Shown one piece after another: positions 8,055 to 15,690 of a DNA stretch of 28,155 nucleotides. This DNA is from Ilumatobacteraceae bacterium. Its GTDB lineage: Bacteria > Actinomycetota > Acidimicrobiia > Acidimicrobiales > Ilumatobacteraceae. The notes beneath the pieces are model-generated. The model did not search any database and was not told where the DNA came from. It saw only the letters and a list, made by a program, of their open reading frames with translations. Within the stretch, counting starts at the first letter, position 1. Each line of letters starts with the position of its first letter. The position numbers and the translations under genes are program-made. The stretch covers positions 1 to 28,155 of the forward strand of contig JALRJT010000015.1 in assembly GCA_023254985.1 (NCBI GenBank), given 5' to 3'.

Positions 8055-8690
8055 TTACGCGACTCGTTGCAGGACGCGCAACGAACCGGTAATCGAAATC
8101 TCGCGAAACTTTCCTGACTCAAGCGCGGGGAGATAGATCTCCTCATACGGGGCGAGTCCCCCATCTGCGGGATCCGTGAACACGTCATGGATGGCAAAAA
8201 TTCCGTCATGTGCGACGTGTTCGTGCCAGGCGGCGAAGTCTGCACGAGCGATCTCGCGACCATGCCCGCCGTCGATGAACAGAAACGAGATCTTCGATGC
8301 CCACGATGCGCCAAGTGACGCCGAATCGCCGACAACAGCACGCACTGTGTCGGTGAGCCCCGCGCGCGTCATCGTGTCGTTGAAGAACGGCAACGTATTG
8401 ATTCGACCCGTCGATGGATCCACCACGGTGTCATCGAACCACTCCCAGCCGGGTTGGTTCTCCTCCGAACCCCCATGGTGATCAACGGCATACAACGTGA
8501 CTCCGCACGACCGAGCTGCCGCCCCAACCCACACAGTGCTTCGGCCGCAATACGACCCGACCTCTACCATGTCGAGCGACGGAACGTTTCTTCCTGCGAG
8601 CATCGCCGCATCGAACAGGGCATCGCCCTCGTCTGACGGCATGAAACCTTTGGTTGCGAGGGCGACCTCGCGAAGCCCTGGGTCGATCAT
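8055..8690 (-). CDS. Class I SAM-dependent methyltransferase (Methyltransf_24 type)
   Basis: A 211-residue predicted methyltransferase. Seen: motif I MVEVGSYCGRSTVWVGAAA, VTLYAVDHHGG with the acidic strand-2 end, VVGDSASLG, and FLFIDGGHGREIARADFAAW, the FIDGxH signature of the Methyltransf_24 group (related to sugar O-methyltransferases and cephalosporin-hydroxylase-like proteins). The frame is open upstream to 8825, but the ATG at 8690-8688 is chosen because it overlaps the GH1 stop by 4 bp (ATGA) and leaves a normal N-terminus. It is the second gene of a two-gene unit with the beta-glucosidase, which suggests a methylated sugar or glycoside substrate. That is inference. Confidence 0.8.
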   Translation of the reverse strand: MIDPGLREVALATKGFMPSDEGDALFDAAMLAGRNVPSLDMVEVGSYCGRSTVWVGAAARSCGVTLYAVDHHGGSEENQPGWEWFDDTVVDPSTGRINTLPFFNDTMTRAGLTDTVRAVVGDSASLGASWASKISFLFIDGGHGREIARADFAAWHEHVAHDGIFAIHDVFTDPADGGLAPYEEIYLPALESGKFREISITGSLRVLQRVA

Positions 8691-9904
8691 CCGTCGTTGA
8701 CGCCAAGAAGCGCGTTCGCTTTGGCAACGCGCCCGAGCCAATGTGCGCTCGGCTTCGGCGTGCGAACCTGTGTCGAGCGATCCACGGCGCACAGTCCGAA
8801 GATCGGCGCATATCCGCGCGTCCATTCGAAGTTGTCCATCAACGTCCAGTAGGTGTACCCGCGAATGTCGATCCCGTCGGCAATGCAGTTCAACACTCCG
8901 TCAAGTGCGTCATGGACGAATTCGATGCGCTCACGATCATCAGTTGCGGCAACACCGTTTTCCGTGACGATGAGCGGAACGTGGTCCGTTTGCTCCCACG
9001 CACGTCGAATGCACGCTTCGAGAGCCGACGGGCGGAATTCGTATCCCATGATCGTGAGCCGCATGTCGGGCGTCGGCTTCGTTCGACCGTCCTTGTCCAT
9101 GATCTCTCGCGTGTACGTCTGAACACCGAAGAAGTCGTCGCCCTTGGCGACCTCGAGAAAGGGGTCCTCGAGTCCGGCCCAGGCGCGATCTCGGTGTGCT
9201 GCCGCCTTTGCGAGCTCGTCTTCGTTCGAGCCGACGATTGTGTATTCCTGCATCGCCAGGGTAATTCCGAGCGGTGCGCTCGAAATCGACTTCACGGCGT
9301 CACGTGACTTGCGGTGAGCATCGCAGAAGACTTCATTCGCCTTCAGGCGCAAATCACGGTCCTTCTTCCCAGGCGGAAATTCACCGAGGAGATATCCGAT
9401 GGTTGAGACCATGTTCGGTTCATTGATCGTGCACCACATGCCAACCTCGTCACCGAGTCCTCGCGCGACCATGTCAGAGAATCGACCAAAGAGATCCGCC
9501 GTGGTGGCGTTGCCCCAACCACCCATTGCCGCCACCCAGCGTGGCGTCGTGAAGTGATGGAGTGTGACGACCGGAGTGATGCCGTTGTCTCGGCAACACT
9601 GCACCATCTTCTTGTAGTGGGTGATAGCTGCCTGGGAGAACTCGCCGTCTTCAGGCTCGATGCGACTCCACTCCACACTGAAGCGATACGTGTTGAAGCC
9701 CCACGACTTCATCATCGCGATGTCGTCGGGATACCGATTGAAGTGATCACACGTGTCTCCGCTTGGCTCCACACATGGACTTCCCGGCGTGTGCTCCCAA
9801 TCCCACCAGTCGTTGTTCCAATTATTTCCCTCGACCTGATGGGCGGCGGTCGCCGTTCCCCAAGTGAATCCCTGAGGAAATGCCTTCGATTTCTGTGTCG
9901 CCAT
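8687..9904 (-). CDS. GH1 family beta-glucosidase
   Basis: A 405-residue TIM-barrel glycosidase of family GH1. Seen: FPQGFTWGTATAAHQVEG at the N-terminus, WSRIEP, the acid/base motif CTINEPN (Glu162), the nucleophile motif IVTENG (Glu315), and YTYWTLMDNFEWTRGY near the C-terminus with the two Trp that line the glycone site. All catalytic residues are intact. It hydrolyses terminal beta-linked sugars by a retaining mechanism; beta-glucoside is the default guess. No signal peptide, so it acts in the cytoplasm on imported or internally made glycosides. The length is slightly short of the usual 440-460. An upstream-extended frame reaches 10021, but the ATG at 9904 begins the family's N-terminus and sits 7 nt from a -10 box. 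Confidence 0.92.
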   Translation of the reverse strand: MATQKSKAFPQGFTWGTATAAHQVEGNNWNNDWWDWEHTPGSPCVEPSGDTCDHFNRYPDDIAMMKSWGFNTYRFSVEWSRIEPEDGEFSQAAITHYKKMVQCCRDNGITPVVTLHHFTTPRWVAAMGGWGNATTADLFGRFSDMVARGLGDEVGMWCTINEPNMVSTIGYLLGEFPPGKKDRDLRLKANEVFCDAHRKSRDAVKSISSAPLGITLAMQEYTIVGSNEDELAKAAAHRDRAWAGLEDPFLEVAKGDDFFGVQTYTREIMDKDGRTKPTPDMRLTIMGYEFRPSALEACIRRAWEQTDHVPLIVTENGVAATDDRERIEFVHDALDGVLNCIADGIDIRGYTYWTLMDNFEWTRGYAPIFGLCAVDRSTQVRTPKPSAHWLGRVAKANALLGVNDG

Positions 9905-9911
9905 GCGTGGC

Positions 9912-9917
9912 ACGCTA
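9912..9917 (-). promoter_or_regulatory. Leaderless-type -10 box before the GH1 gene
   Basis: On the minus strand TAGCGT lies 7 nt before the ATG at 9904. There is no Shine-Dalgarno in the gap. It fits the spacing rule seen at eleven other starts. Confidence 0.55.
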
Positions 9918-9959
9918 GCGCACCGTGCATTCAGCTTCAGATGCTGGCAACATGGATGA

Positions 9960-10820
9960 GTGCCAAGCCCACTCGAAGATCTCGTCACACTTCTCGACTT
10001 GGAAGCAATCGAGGTCAACATCTTTCGTGGTCAATCGCCTGACGAGAATCGCCAGCGTGTGTTCGGCGGACAAGTAGCTGGTCAAGCACTCGTCGCAGCA
10101 ACTCGCACCATTGATGAACCCGACCGGATGGTGCACTCGTTGCACGCTTACTTCCTGCGCTCGGGCGACCCCGGCGTGCCGATCCTGTACGAAGTCGACC
10201 GACTTCGCGACGGTAAGAGTTTCTCTACTCGTCGAGTGGTAGCGATCCAGCACGGAAAGCCGATCTTCAATCTGCAGGCAAGTTTCCAGAAGATCGAGGC
10301 CGGTCTCGAATATCACATCACGATGGACCCGACGACTCCAACACCAGAGACGCTCCCTGATTTCAAAACGCGCATGGAGCCGTACAAGGAGCTCCTTGGC
10401 GACTGGTACGACAGACCTCGACCGATCGACCAGCGGTACGTCGACGGAGATCCGTTTTCACGAAAGGGAAATCCCCGTCCAGGTCAGCGCGTATGGATTC
10501 GTGCCGACGGCACTCTCCCCGACGATCCTGTGTTGCACTCCTGCATCCTCACCTATGCGAGCGACATGACCCTTCTCGACACCGCCCTCATGCCACACGG
10601 AATCGGGTGGTCCGACGGATCGGTGCAGATGGCAAGCCTCGACCATGCGATGTGGTTCCATCGGCCGTTCCGTGCGGACCAATGGATGCTGTATCAGCAG
10701 ACCTCGATCTCGACGTCCAACGCACGAGGTCTTGCCGAGGGGCACATCTTCACTCAGGACGGCCTTCTGGCAGTGACCGTCGTCCAGGAGGGACTCACCA
10801 GACTCGTTGCAAAGTCCTGA
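9960..10820 (+). CDS. tesB: Acyl-CoA thioesterase II
   Basis: A 286-residue double-hotdog thioesterase that hydrolyses fatty acyl-CoA to free acid and CoA. Seen: the first hotdog with RVFGGQVAGQALVAA, VHSLHAYFLRSGDP and DGKSFSTRRVVA, and the second with YASDMTLLDTALMPHG, SLDHAMWFHRPFRADQWMLY and GHIFTQDGLLAVTVVQEGL. The expected catalytic Asp (202, YASD), hydroxyl residue (QTS near 248) and Gln (276, VVQEG) are all present. Length matches E. coli TesB (286). The start is the GTG at 9960, directly after an in-frame stop, so no longer form is possible; nearby ATGs are out of frame. It is divergent from the GH1 gene and convergent with mreB (7-bp gap). Confidence 0.92.
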   Translation: MPSPLEDLVTLLDLEAIEVNIFRGQSPDENRQRVFGGQVAGQALVAATRTIDEPDRMVHSLHAYFLRSGDPGVPILYEVDRLRDGKSFSTRRVVAIQHGKPIFNLQASFQKIEAGLEYHITMDPTTPTPETLPDFKTRMEPYKELLGDWYDRPRPIDQRYVDGDPFSRKGNPRPGQRVWIRADGTLPDDPVLHSCILTYASDMTLLDTALMPHGIGWSDGSVQMASLDHAMWFHRPFRADQWMLYQQTSISTSNARGLAEGHIFTQDGLLAVTVVQEGLTRLVAKS

Positions 10821-10831
10821 CCGACGGTCAG
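10817..10831. terminator. Short bidirectional hairpin between tesB and mreB
   Basis: CTGACC, a 3-nt loop GAC, then GGTCAG: a perfect 6-bp stem that covers both convergent stop codons (tesB TGA 10818-10820 and the mreB stop 10828-10830). No T-tract follows on either strand, so termination is only a possibility. Confidence 0.35.
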
Positions 10832-11832
10832 CGACGCGAGTCCATGAACATCCCGCGCAGAGCGGTGAAGTTCTCGACGCAGTGACCCGCACCCAAGACC
10901 ACAGCCTCAAGTGGCTGGGGCGACATGTTCACCGGCACCTTGGTGTCGCGCTCGATTCGCTGGGCAAGCCCACGCAACATCGAGCCGCCACCGACCAGAT
11001 ACATGCCGCGAGTCAAGAAGTCCTGAGACAACTCTGGCGGCGCCACTGCGAGGCATCGAATGACCGAGTCGACCATCTGTGTGACGACGTCTTCGATCGC
11101 CTCACGAATTTCCTGGGGCGTCAAGATGACGGTCTTTGGCAGACCGCTCACGAGATCGCGACCTCGCACCTCTGCATCACGTTCACGCGGAGTTGGCATC
11201 GCACTGCCAATCGACTTCTTGATCTCCTCAGCAGTTCTCTCACCGATTGCCAATCCATGCTCGCGACGTACGTGTGCCTGAATCGCTGCATCGATATCGA
11301 ATGAACCGACACGCACTGCTTCAAGTGCGACGATTCCACCGAGGCTGATGACAGCTGTCTCGGTCGTCCCACCACCGATGTCAATCACCATATTTCCGAC
11401 CGGCTCGTTGATCGGAAGGTCGGCACCGATTGCTGCAGCCATCGGTTGCTCGAGCAGCTGCGCATCAGCTGCACCCGCGCGACGCGTCGCATCCGTCACC
11501 GCGCGACGTTCGACCTCGGTGATTGCCGACGGAACGCAAATCAGCACCTTGGGTCGTGAAAAACGAGAAACACCTGCACGCTGGAGGAGGAGGCGAATCA
11601 TCTTTTCGGTGATCTCGAAGTCAGTGATCGCCCCGCCACGCAGCGGCCTGACCGCGACGATGTAGCCAGGGGTCCTGCCGATCATCCCGGACGCCTCTTC
11701 TCCCGTGGCCAATACCTCGCCCGTACGCCTATTGACCGCGATCACCGACGGCTCGTTGATCACGATCCCCTTGCCTTGCATGTACACGAGGGTGTTGGCG
11801 GTCCCGAGGTCGATCGCGAGGTCACGTGCCAT
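10828..11832 (-). CDS. mreB: MreB-like actin homologue
   Basis: A 334-residue bacterial actin. Seen: phosphate-1 loop LAIDLGTANTLVY at the N-terminus, INEPSVIAVN, LEQPMAAAIGADLPI, phosphate-2 loop VIDIGGGTTETAVISLGGIV, EEIKKSIGSA, and the adenosine-binding YLVGGGSMLRGL. All nucleotide-binding motifs are intact, so it should polymerise with ATP. In rods MreB filaments guide cell-wall synthesis along the membrane. Usually mreC and mreD follow; here mreB is last in its unit, with tesB convergent. Just upstream (2-bp gap) is a 72-residue single-span membrane protein, and before that moaE. In many Actinobacteria growth is polar and MreB serves other roles (spore wall in Streptomyces), so the function here is open. 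Confidence 0.9.
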   Translation of the reverse strand: MARDLAIDLGTANTLVYMQGKGIVINEPSVIAVNRRTGEVLATGEEASGMIGRTPGYIVAVRPLRGGAITDFEITEKMIRLLLQRAGVSRFSRPKVLICVPSAITEVERRAVTDATRRAGAADAQLLEQPMAAAIGADLPINEPVGNMVIDIGGGTTETAVISLGGIVALEAVRVGSFDIDAAIQAHVRREHGLAIGERTAEEIKKSIGSAMPTPRERDAEVRGRDLVSGLPKTVILTPQEIREAIEDVVTQMVDSVIRCLAVAPPELSQDFLTRGMYLVGGGSMLRGLAQRIERDTKVPVNMSPQPLEAVVLGAGHCVENFTALRGMFMDSRR

Positions 11833-11834
11833 GG

Positions 11835-12053
11835 TTAATCACGCCCCTGACGCTCTCGTGACTCACGCAGTTGCTGGCGCAGGTGTGCCCGCGAGTCATC
11901 GGATAGTGCGTCGAGGTGTCGATGGAACGCGTCCATTCCGTTCGTCCTCGTCGGCGGTGGCGCATCTTGATAAACGAGATATGCAAGCACTAGTGCTGAC
12001 ACGACGGAGATGAGAGCAAAAAAAATCGTGACGGCACCGAATGCGAACATCAT
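11835..12053 (-). CDS. Small single-span membrane protein, unknown function
   Basis: A 72-residue protein that I do not recognise. Residues 2-28 form one hydrophobic membrane segment (FAFGAVTIFFALISVVSALV), followed by a short Pro-rich linker QDAPPP and a charged helical tail rich in Arg, Asp and Gln (about 42-72) with amphipathic character. It overlaps the moaE stop by 4 bp (ATGA) and is followed after 2 bp by mreB, so it should be co-translated with MreB. A cytoplasmic helical tail on a membrane anchor could be an adaptor or MreB partner, but nothing in the sequence proves it. The first of two adjacent ATGs is chosen because of the overlap. Confidence 0.75.
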   Translation of the reverse strand: MMFAFGAVTIFFALISVVSALVLAYLVYQDAPPPTRTNGMDAFHRHLDALSDDSRAHLRQQLRESRERQGRD

Positions 12054-12544
12054 GAGTGGCTCTCGTTGTTCAAATTCGTGACATCAGTGATGTGTTGTGC
12101 ACCATGTGCCCAGTCAGATCCTTCGCCCCACTTCTCACGTTTCCAAATTGGAACCGTCGCCTTCAGCGCATCGATTCCGAAGCGAGCCGCTTCGAATGCC
12201 TCTGGCCGATGTGGTGCAGACACGACGACGAGGACGGACGATTCGCCGAGCTTGAGTTCACCCACGCGATGCACGAGTGCAATCCGCCCCAAGTCAGACC
12301 AGGTGCGACGCATTTCGTTCGCGATCTCGAGACACTTCGGGACGACTTGTTCGTCGTATGCCTCGTATGTCAACGTCGTGACGTCAGATCGTCCTTCAGA
12401 ATGATCGCGAACTGTTCCAGAAAACACAACGACTGCGCCACAGCGCGGGAGGACCGACCAGTCGTAGAGTTCTCCAACCCTCAACTCATCACTCGTCAAC
12501 TCAATCAGCGTCTCTCCGTTGTCGAAGAAGCGTCGGCTGGTCAC
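12050..12544 (-). CDS. moaE: Molybdopterin synthase catalytic subunit
   Basis: A 164-residue MoaE, the large subunit of molybdopterin synthase, which transfers sulfur from the MoaD thiocarboxylate to cyclic pyranopterin monophosphate. Seen: CGAVVVFSGTVRDHSEGR, LTYEAYDEQ, ALVHRVGELKLGESSVLVVVSAPHR, and the active-site region DALKATVPIWKREKW with the conserved lysines. The frame is open upstream to 12718, but the GTG at 12544 is preferred: it is preceded by TACGCT at 6 nt (leaderless pattern) and the protein then has a normal MoaE length. No moaD is adjacent. moaE is first in a unit with the small membrane protein and mreB, an odd pairing without obvious functional logic. Confidence 0.9.
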   Translation of the reverse strand: MTSRRFFDNGETLIELTSDELRVGELYDWSVLPRCGAVVVFSGTVRDHSEGRSDVTTLTYEAYDEQVVPKCLEIANEMRRTWSDLGRIALVHRVGELKLGESSVLVVVSAPHRPEAFEAARFGIDALKATVPIWKREKWGEGSDWAHGAQHITDVTNLNNESHS

Positions 12545-12550
12545 ACGCAA

Positions 12551-12556
12551 AGCGTA
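12551..12556 (-). promoter_or_regulatory. Leaderless-type -10 box before moaE
   Basis: Minus-strand TACGCT ends 6 nt before the GTG at 12544 and supports that start over longer open-frame versions. It faces the divergent -10 at 12595-12600. Confidence 0.55.
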
Positions 12557-12594
12557 CCTGAGTATCGCGACGACACTTCGCCGTGGCACTTGAC

Positions 12595-12600
12595 TAGCCT
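12595..12600 (+). promoter_or_regulatory. Leaderless-type -10 box before the degenerate trypsin-like gene
   Basis: TAGCCT lies 7 nt before the GTG at 12608. It decides the start, since the open frame itself runs back to 12056 through antisense of moaE. Confidence 0.55.
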
Positions 12601-12607
12601 CTCGCAC

Positions 12608-13387
12608 GTGTCGCCCGATGATGACGAACTCGGTGAACATTTCTTCAATGCACCCCTTCCGCCGTACGAGCGCGCCTGGGTTCATCCGAGTGAGCGTGCA
12701 CAAGGCGCCGAACTTCAAGATCCGTCGTGGTTCGACCGATCTTCCGGTCGAACGCTCGCCTTATTCAGCATTCTCACCGGACTGACTACCTCACTTGTCT
12801 TGCTGGTAGTCGCGCTGCCTGGATCTGGAAACAGCCCAGCACCTGACGCGATTCCAGTCACCTCAGAAGAGCGCCAGTCGCCCGTGAATGTCGACCCAAC
12901 AACAGTTCCGATCGCAGCAGCCCTAACCGAATCGGGGCTCCTGATCTCCGTGCTCAACGGCGCCACAGTCGGCCAGACAGTGCACGTTGCCACTCCTGAG
13001 GCAGCCGAATTCGACGCAGTCGTGATTGACGTCGAGCCGACTCTCGGAGTCTCGATGCTGAAGGTCATCGACCCCGTCTACGCAAAGAGTCGACTGGCGG
13101 TGACACCGGTCTCCGATGACGAGATACAGCCAGGAGCCCCAGTATGGGTCGCAACTGCAGCGTTTGGCATCGAACTCAGTCACATCAGTTCATCTACCCC
13201 GGGAACAAGCGGGACGCACATCCCCCTCGAACCATTCTCTAGTTCTCACCACGGTGGAACCGTGTTCACTAGCGACGGCTCGTTGATCGGGTGGTGTGTC
13301 GAACGCGACGGAAGGCATTGGTTGCTCTCGGCAAACGTTGCGCGGTCCGCGGTCCTTAGGCTGGAATCCGATGTCGTTCAACCCTGA
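12608..13387 (+). CDS. Membrane-anchored degenerate trypsin-like (S1C) protein
   Basis: A 259-residue protein. Residues 1-48 are cytoplasmic and include PPYERAWVHPSE (18-29), a motif I associate with the N-terminus of actinobacterial membrane-bound S1C serine proteases. Residues 49-70 form one membrane helix, followed by a Pro/Thr-rich linker and a small domain (about 105-255). That domain resembles the second half of an HtrA-type fold: FDAVVIDVEPTLGVSMLKV parallels the Dp..DLAvLkv strand, and SSHHGGTVFTSDGSLIGW parallels GNSGGPLxxxdGxvIG. The nucleophile Ser is replaced (SHHGG, 213-217), Asp is missing from its strand, and no catalytic His is apparent, so it is predicted inactive. It overlaps the next gene by 17 bp. 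The GTG start fits the -10 box. Confidence 0.65.
   Translation: MSPDDDELGEHFFNAPLPPYERAWVHPSERAQGAELQDPSWFDRSSGRTLALFSILTGLTTSLVLLVVALPGSGNSPAPDAIPVTSEERQSPVNVDPTTVPIAAALTESGLLISVLNGATVGQTVHVATPEAAEFDAVVIDVEPTLGVSMLKVIDPVYAKSRLAVTPVSDDEIQPGAPVWVATAAFGIELSHISSSTPGTSGTHIPLEPFSSSHHGGTVFTSDGSLIGWCVERDGRHWLLSANVARSAVLRLESDVVQP
13357..13362 (+). promoter_or_regulatory. Leaderless-type -10 box inside the preceding gene
   Basis: TAGGCT lies 8 nt before the ATG at 13371 and inside the last codons of the trypsin-like gene. The Zincin_2 gene may therefore be transcribed independently of its overlapping neighbour. Confidence 0.5.
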
Positions 13388-14540
13388 CGAGTCACCGTTC
13401 CCCGGAATGCCCTTCTTTGGCGATCTCGCCAAACAGTTGTCGAGCCAGGGTCCGTTGCAGTGGGATGTCGCTCGTCAAGTTGCCCTCATGACTTCCACGG
13501 AAGGGTCGAACAACGAGTCGAACGTTGACCCAGCCAGCCGGGTCGCCTTCGAACGCCTCCTTCCGATCGCCGACCAACGGGTGCGTGATTTCACAGGCCT
13601 TGCAACTGCACCACTCGGAGCACCGCCCAAGGTTGAGGTCGTGAATCGCTCGATGTGGACGCACCACACGCTCGCCGCATATCGCCCAATGTTCACGGAA
13701 CTCGCACAGTCACTTACCTCGTCGTCCGTCGAATCCACTGACGCCGATCCAATGGCCCAAATGATGTCGTCGATCAACAAGATGATGGGCCCCGCGATGA
13801 TGGGCATGTCCGTCGGCACGATGATCGGGCAACTCGCCCTCCGTTCGTTCGGCCAATACGACCTTCCCCTACCCCGTGAGTCACAGAATCAAGTTCTCAT
13901 CGTCGCACCAAATGTCGAGCGCTTCGCAAGCGACTGGAGCATCACGCCGGACGACATGCGCATGTGGGTACTCATCAGCGAACTCACGTCACACGCGGTT
14001 CTCACCATTCCACACGTCCGCGACACCATTTCTGCTGCCGTTCGTCACTACATTGCCGGATTCTCACCGAACCCGAACGCGTTGATGGAACGCCTCACGA
14101 ACATGGATCTCGGCGACAGTGATCCGATGGCGATGATGAACAAGTTCTTCACCGATCCCTCCATCATCCTCGGAGCAGTTCGCTCACCGATGCAGGAGAA
14201 CCTCGCACCATCCCTCGATGCGATGGTCGCAGCAATCATCGGCTATGTCGATCATGCAGTTGATGGAATCTCTGCGACAGTTCTCGGTGCTGGTACGCAG
14301 ATCGCCGAAGCCGTCCGACGCCGACGAGTGGAGGCCTCGCCAAGCGACTCCTTCGTCGAACAGCTCCTCGGTCTTCACCTCACGCAGGGACAAGTAGAAC
14401 GCGGAACCGCCTTCGTGGAGGGTGTCGTAGAACGAGCTGGGAGCGAAGGTCTCGGCCAACTCTTTGTGCGCTCTGGCAACCTACCGACGCCAAACGAGCT
14501 TGACGCCCCCGGGCTGTGGCTCGCCCGCATCGCCCTCTAA
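13371..14540 (+). CDS. Zincin_2 (DUF2342) family protein with lost zinc-binding motif
   Basis: A 389-residue member of the actinobacterial Zincin_2 family (the TIGR03624 putative hydrolase/zinc metalloprotease group). Seen: an N-terminal region with PFFGDLAKQLSSQGPLQWDVARQVA, a Met/Gly-rich hydrophobic MMGMSVGTMIGQLALRSFGQYDLPLPR (about 143-169, a family signature), and the expected active-site helix WVLISELTSHAVLTIPHVRD (199-218). Where relatives carry HExTH, this protein has SELTS: Ser203 and Ser207 replace both zinc-binding His, Glu204 is kept. Further on, AAIIGYVDHAVD (about 288-299) has Ile where the family usually has Glu before GY. It is probably a non-enzymatic paralogue. The start at 13371 is set by the family N-terminus and -10 box. 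Function of the family is not established. Confidence 0.75.
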   Translation: MSFNPDESPFPGMPFFGDLAKQLSSQGPLQWDVARQVALMTSTEGSNNESNVDPASRVAFERLLPIADQRVRDFTGLATAPLGAPPKVEVVNRSMWTHHTLAAYRPMFTELAQSLTSSSVESTDADPMAQMMSSINKMMGPAMMGMSVGTMIGQLALRSFGQYDLPLPRESQNQVLIVAPNVERFASDWSITPDDMRMWVLISELTSHAVLTIPHVRDTISAAVRHYIAGFSPNPNALMERLTNMDLGDSDPMAMMNKFFTDPSIILGAVRSPMQENLAPSLDAMVAAIIGYVDHAVDGISATVLGAGTQIAEAVRRRRVEASPSDSFVEQLLGLHLTQGQVERGTAFVEGVVERAGSEGLGQLFVRSGNLPTPNELDAPGLWLARIAL

Positions 14541-15580
14541 TAGCGCACTGCGTAGTAGATCGCAGCAATGAGTCCGATCGATCCGATTATCGCGAAGCCA
14601 ACTGCCCCACTTGGCGTCAATCCGACGGCGACGAATCCACCGGCCACCTGCGCGAACTGATTCCGAGTCTCGTAACGCGCAAACGCACGAGAACGATTTG
14701 CGTCTGGCGCACGAGTTTGAAGAATGGAATCAAAGGCTAATTTTCCGAGTGCGCCGACGGCATAGGTCACGCCAGTCAGCACGATTCCTGCGGTGATGCT
14801 CCCCACATAGGCGCACACGAGGCCAACGACAGCGACGATGACGAGAGCAATTTCAAGTACCACGTGTTCGCGAAGCACTCGTCGCACCAACCCACCGATC
14901 GAATTTGCAATCAACGTCGAGAGGGACCCAATACCCAAGGCGAGTGCGAACCACGCGGTTCCCGCCTTCTCCGTGCGCAACCAGAACGCAAGATGGAAGA
15001 ATAAAAAGCCATTCGCTACCCGAAGAGCAGCCATCGCCATCGCGGCTCGAACGATCGACGGTGAGTGGAGTTCGTTCCGCTCCAAGTCCGACTCCGGGCC
15101 TCGCGCTCCTGCGATTCCCCGTGGAAGAGACAACGCGAGAATTCCCGCCAACACGAAACACATAGCCGCGAAACTAAGCGAAAGCCGTGAACTGATTAGT
15201 TGCAGTAGTGCTGCAGGACCACCAGCAACAATCCCCACGATGCCAGTGAGACGACCGATCTGGCCGTTCGCAGCCATCAACTCATCTGAAGGCGCCACCG
15301 TCGGCATCACCGCTGATCGCGAAACGCCGTACACCTTGGCGAGCACGAGCGCCACGAACATCAGCGCAAAGAGTGACAGCGAATCGATCCACCGCATGAT
15401 CGCAAACATCAGTCCTGCGCGCGCGATGGAGAGCACGACAATCGTCAGCCGACGTCCACCTGGTACGCGATCGAGAAATGGACCGATGAATCGCGCGAGG
15501 ATCAGGAATGGTGCGAGGCTAAACGCGAGGAATGCAAGCACCCTTCCCCGAGCAGCATCCGGGCTGACCGACAAGAACAT
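14537..15580 (-). CDS. MFS transporter (N-terminal start uncertain)
   Basis: Major facilitator superfamily permease, at least 347 residues, with about 11-12 hydrophobic helices and the loop GPFLDRVPGGRR after the second helix, similar to the MFS GxxxDRxGRR loop. Substrate unknown. The only ATG/GTG/TTG in frame is the ATG at 15580, which cuts into the first helix. The same frame continues upstream, without a stop until 15707-15709, through residues reading RVHTWTVAGEAALAVSLADS. This resembles the normal first helix of such transporters, so the real protein probably starts further up. The best candidate is an ATA at 15694-15692 that overlaps the regX3 TAG (ATAG). Gene order suggests co-transcription with phoU-regX3. 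Its end overlaps the Zincin_2 gene end by 4 bp (convergent). Confidence 0.75.
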   Translation of the reverse strand: MFLSVSPDAARGRVLAFLAFSLAPFLILARFIGPFLDRVPGGRRLTIVVLSIARAGLMFAIMRWIDSLSLFALMFVALVLAKVYGVSRSAVMPTVAPSDELMAANGQIGRLTGIVGIVAGGPAALLQLISSRLSLSFAAMCFVLAGILALSLPRGIAGARGPESDLERNELHSPSIVRAAMAMAALRVANGFLFFHLAFWLRTEKAGTAWFALALGIGSLSTLIANSIGGLVRRVLREHVVLEIALVIVAVVGLVCAYVGSITAGIVLTGVTYAVGALGKLAFDSILQTRAPDANRSRAFARYETRNQFAQVAGGFVAVGLTPSGAVGFAIIGSIGLIAAIYYAVRY

Positions 15581-15690
15581 CGAATCGGCAAGCGAGACCG
15601 CAAGAGCGGCTTCCCCCGCGACGGTCCAGGTGTGAACACGCTTGAGGCGAGTGAGAGGACTTGCTGGTGGAAGACCGGTAGTAGATCTGA

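Noticed and set aside
8045..8066. Inverted repeat AGTCG/CGACT between phhB and the methyltransferase as a terminator
   Set aside because: Only 5 bp of stem with a long loop and no T-run; it falls largely in the methyltransferase coding end.
14838..15635. A 265-codon plus-strand frame under the MFS gene
   Set aside because: Its composition (Ser/Arg/Ala/Thr rich, no hydrophobic pattern) is typical of the complement of a membrane-protein gene; the minus frame has clear membrane helices.
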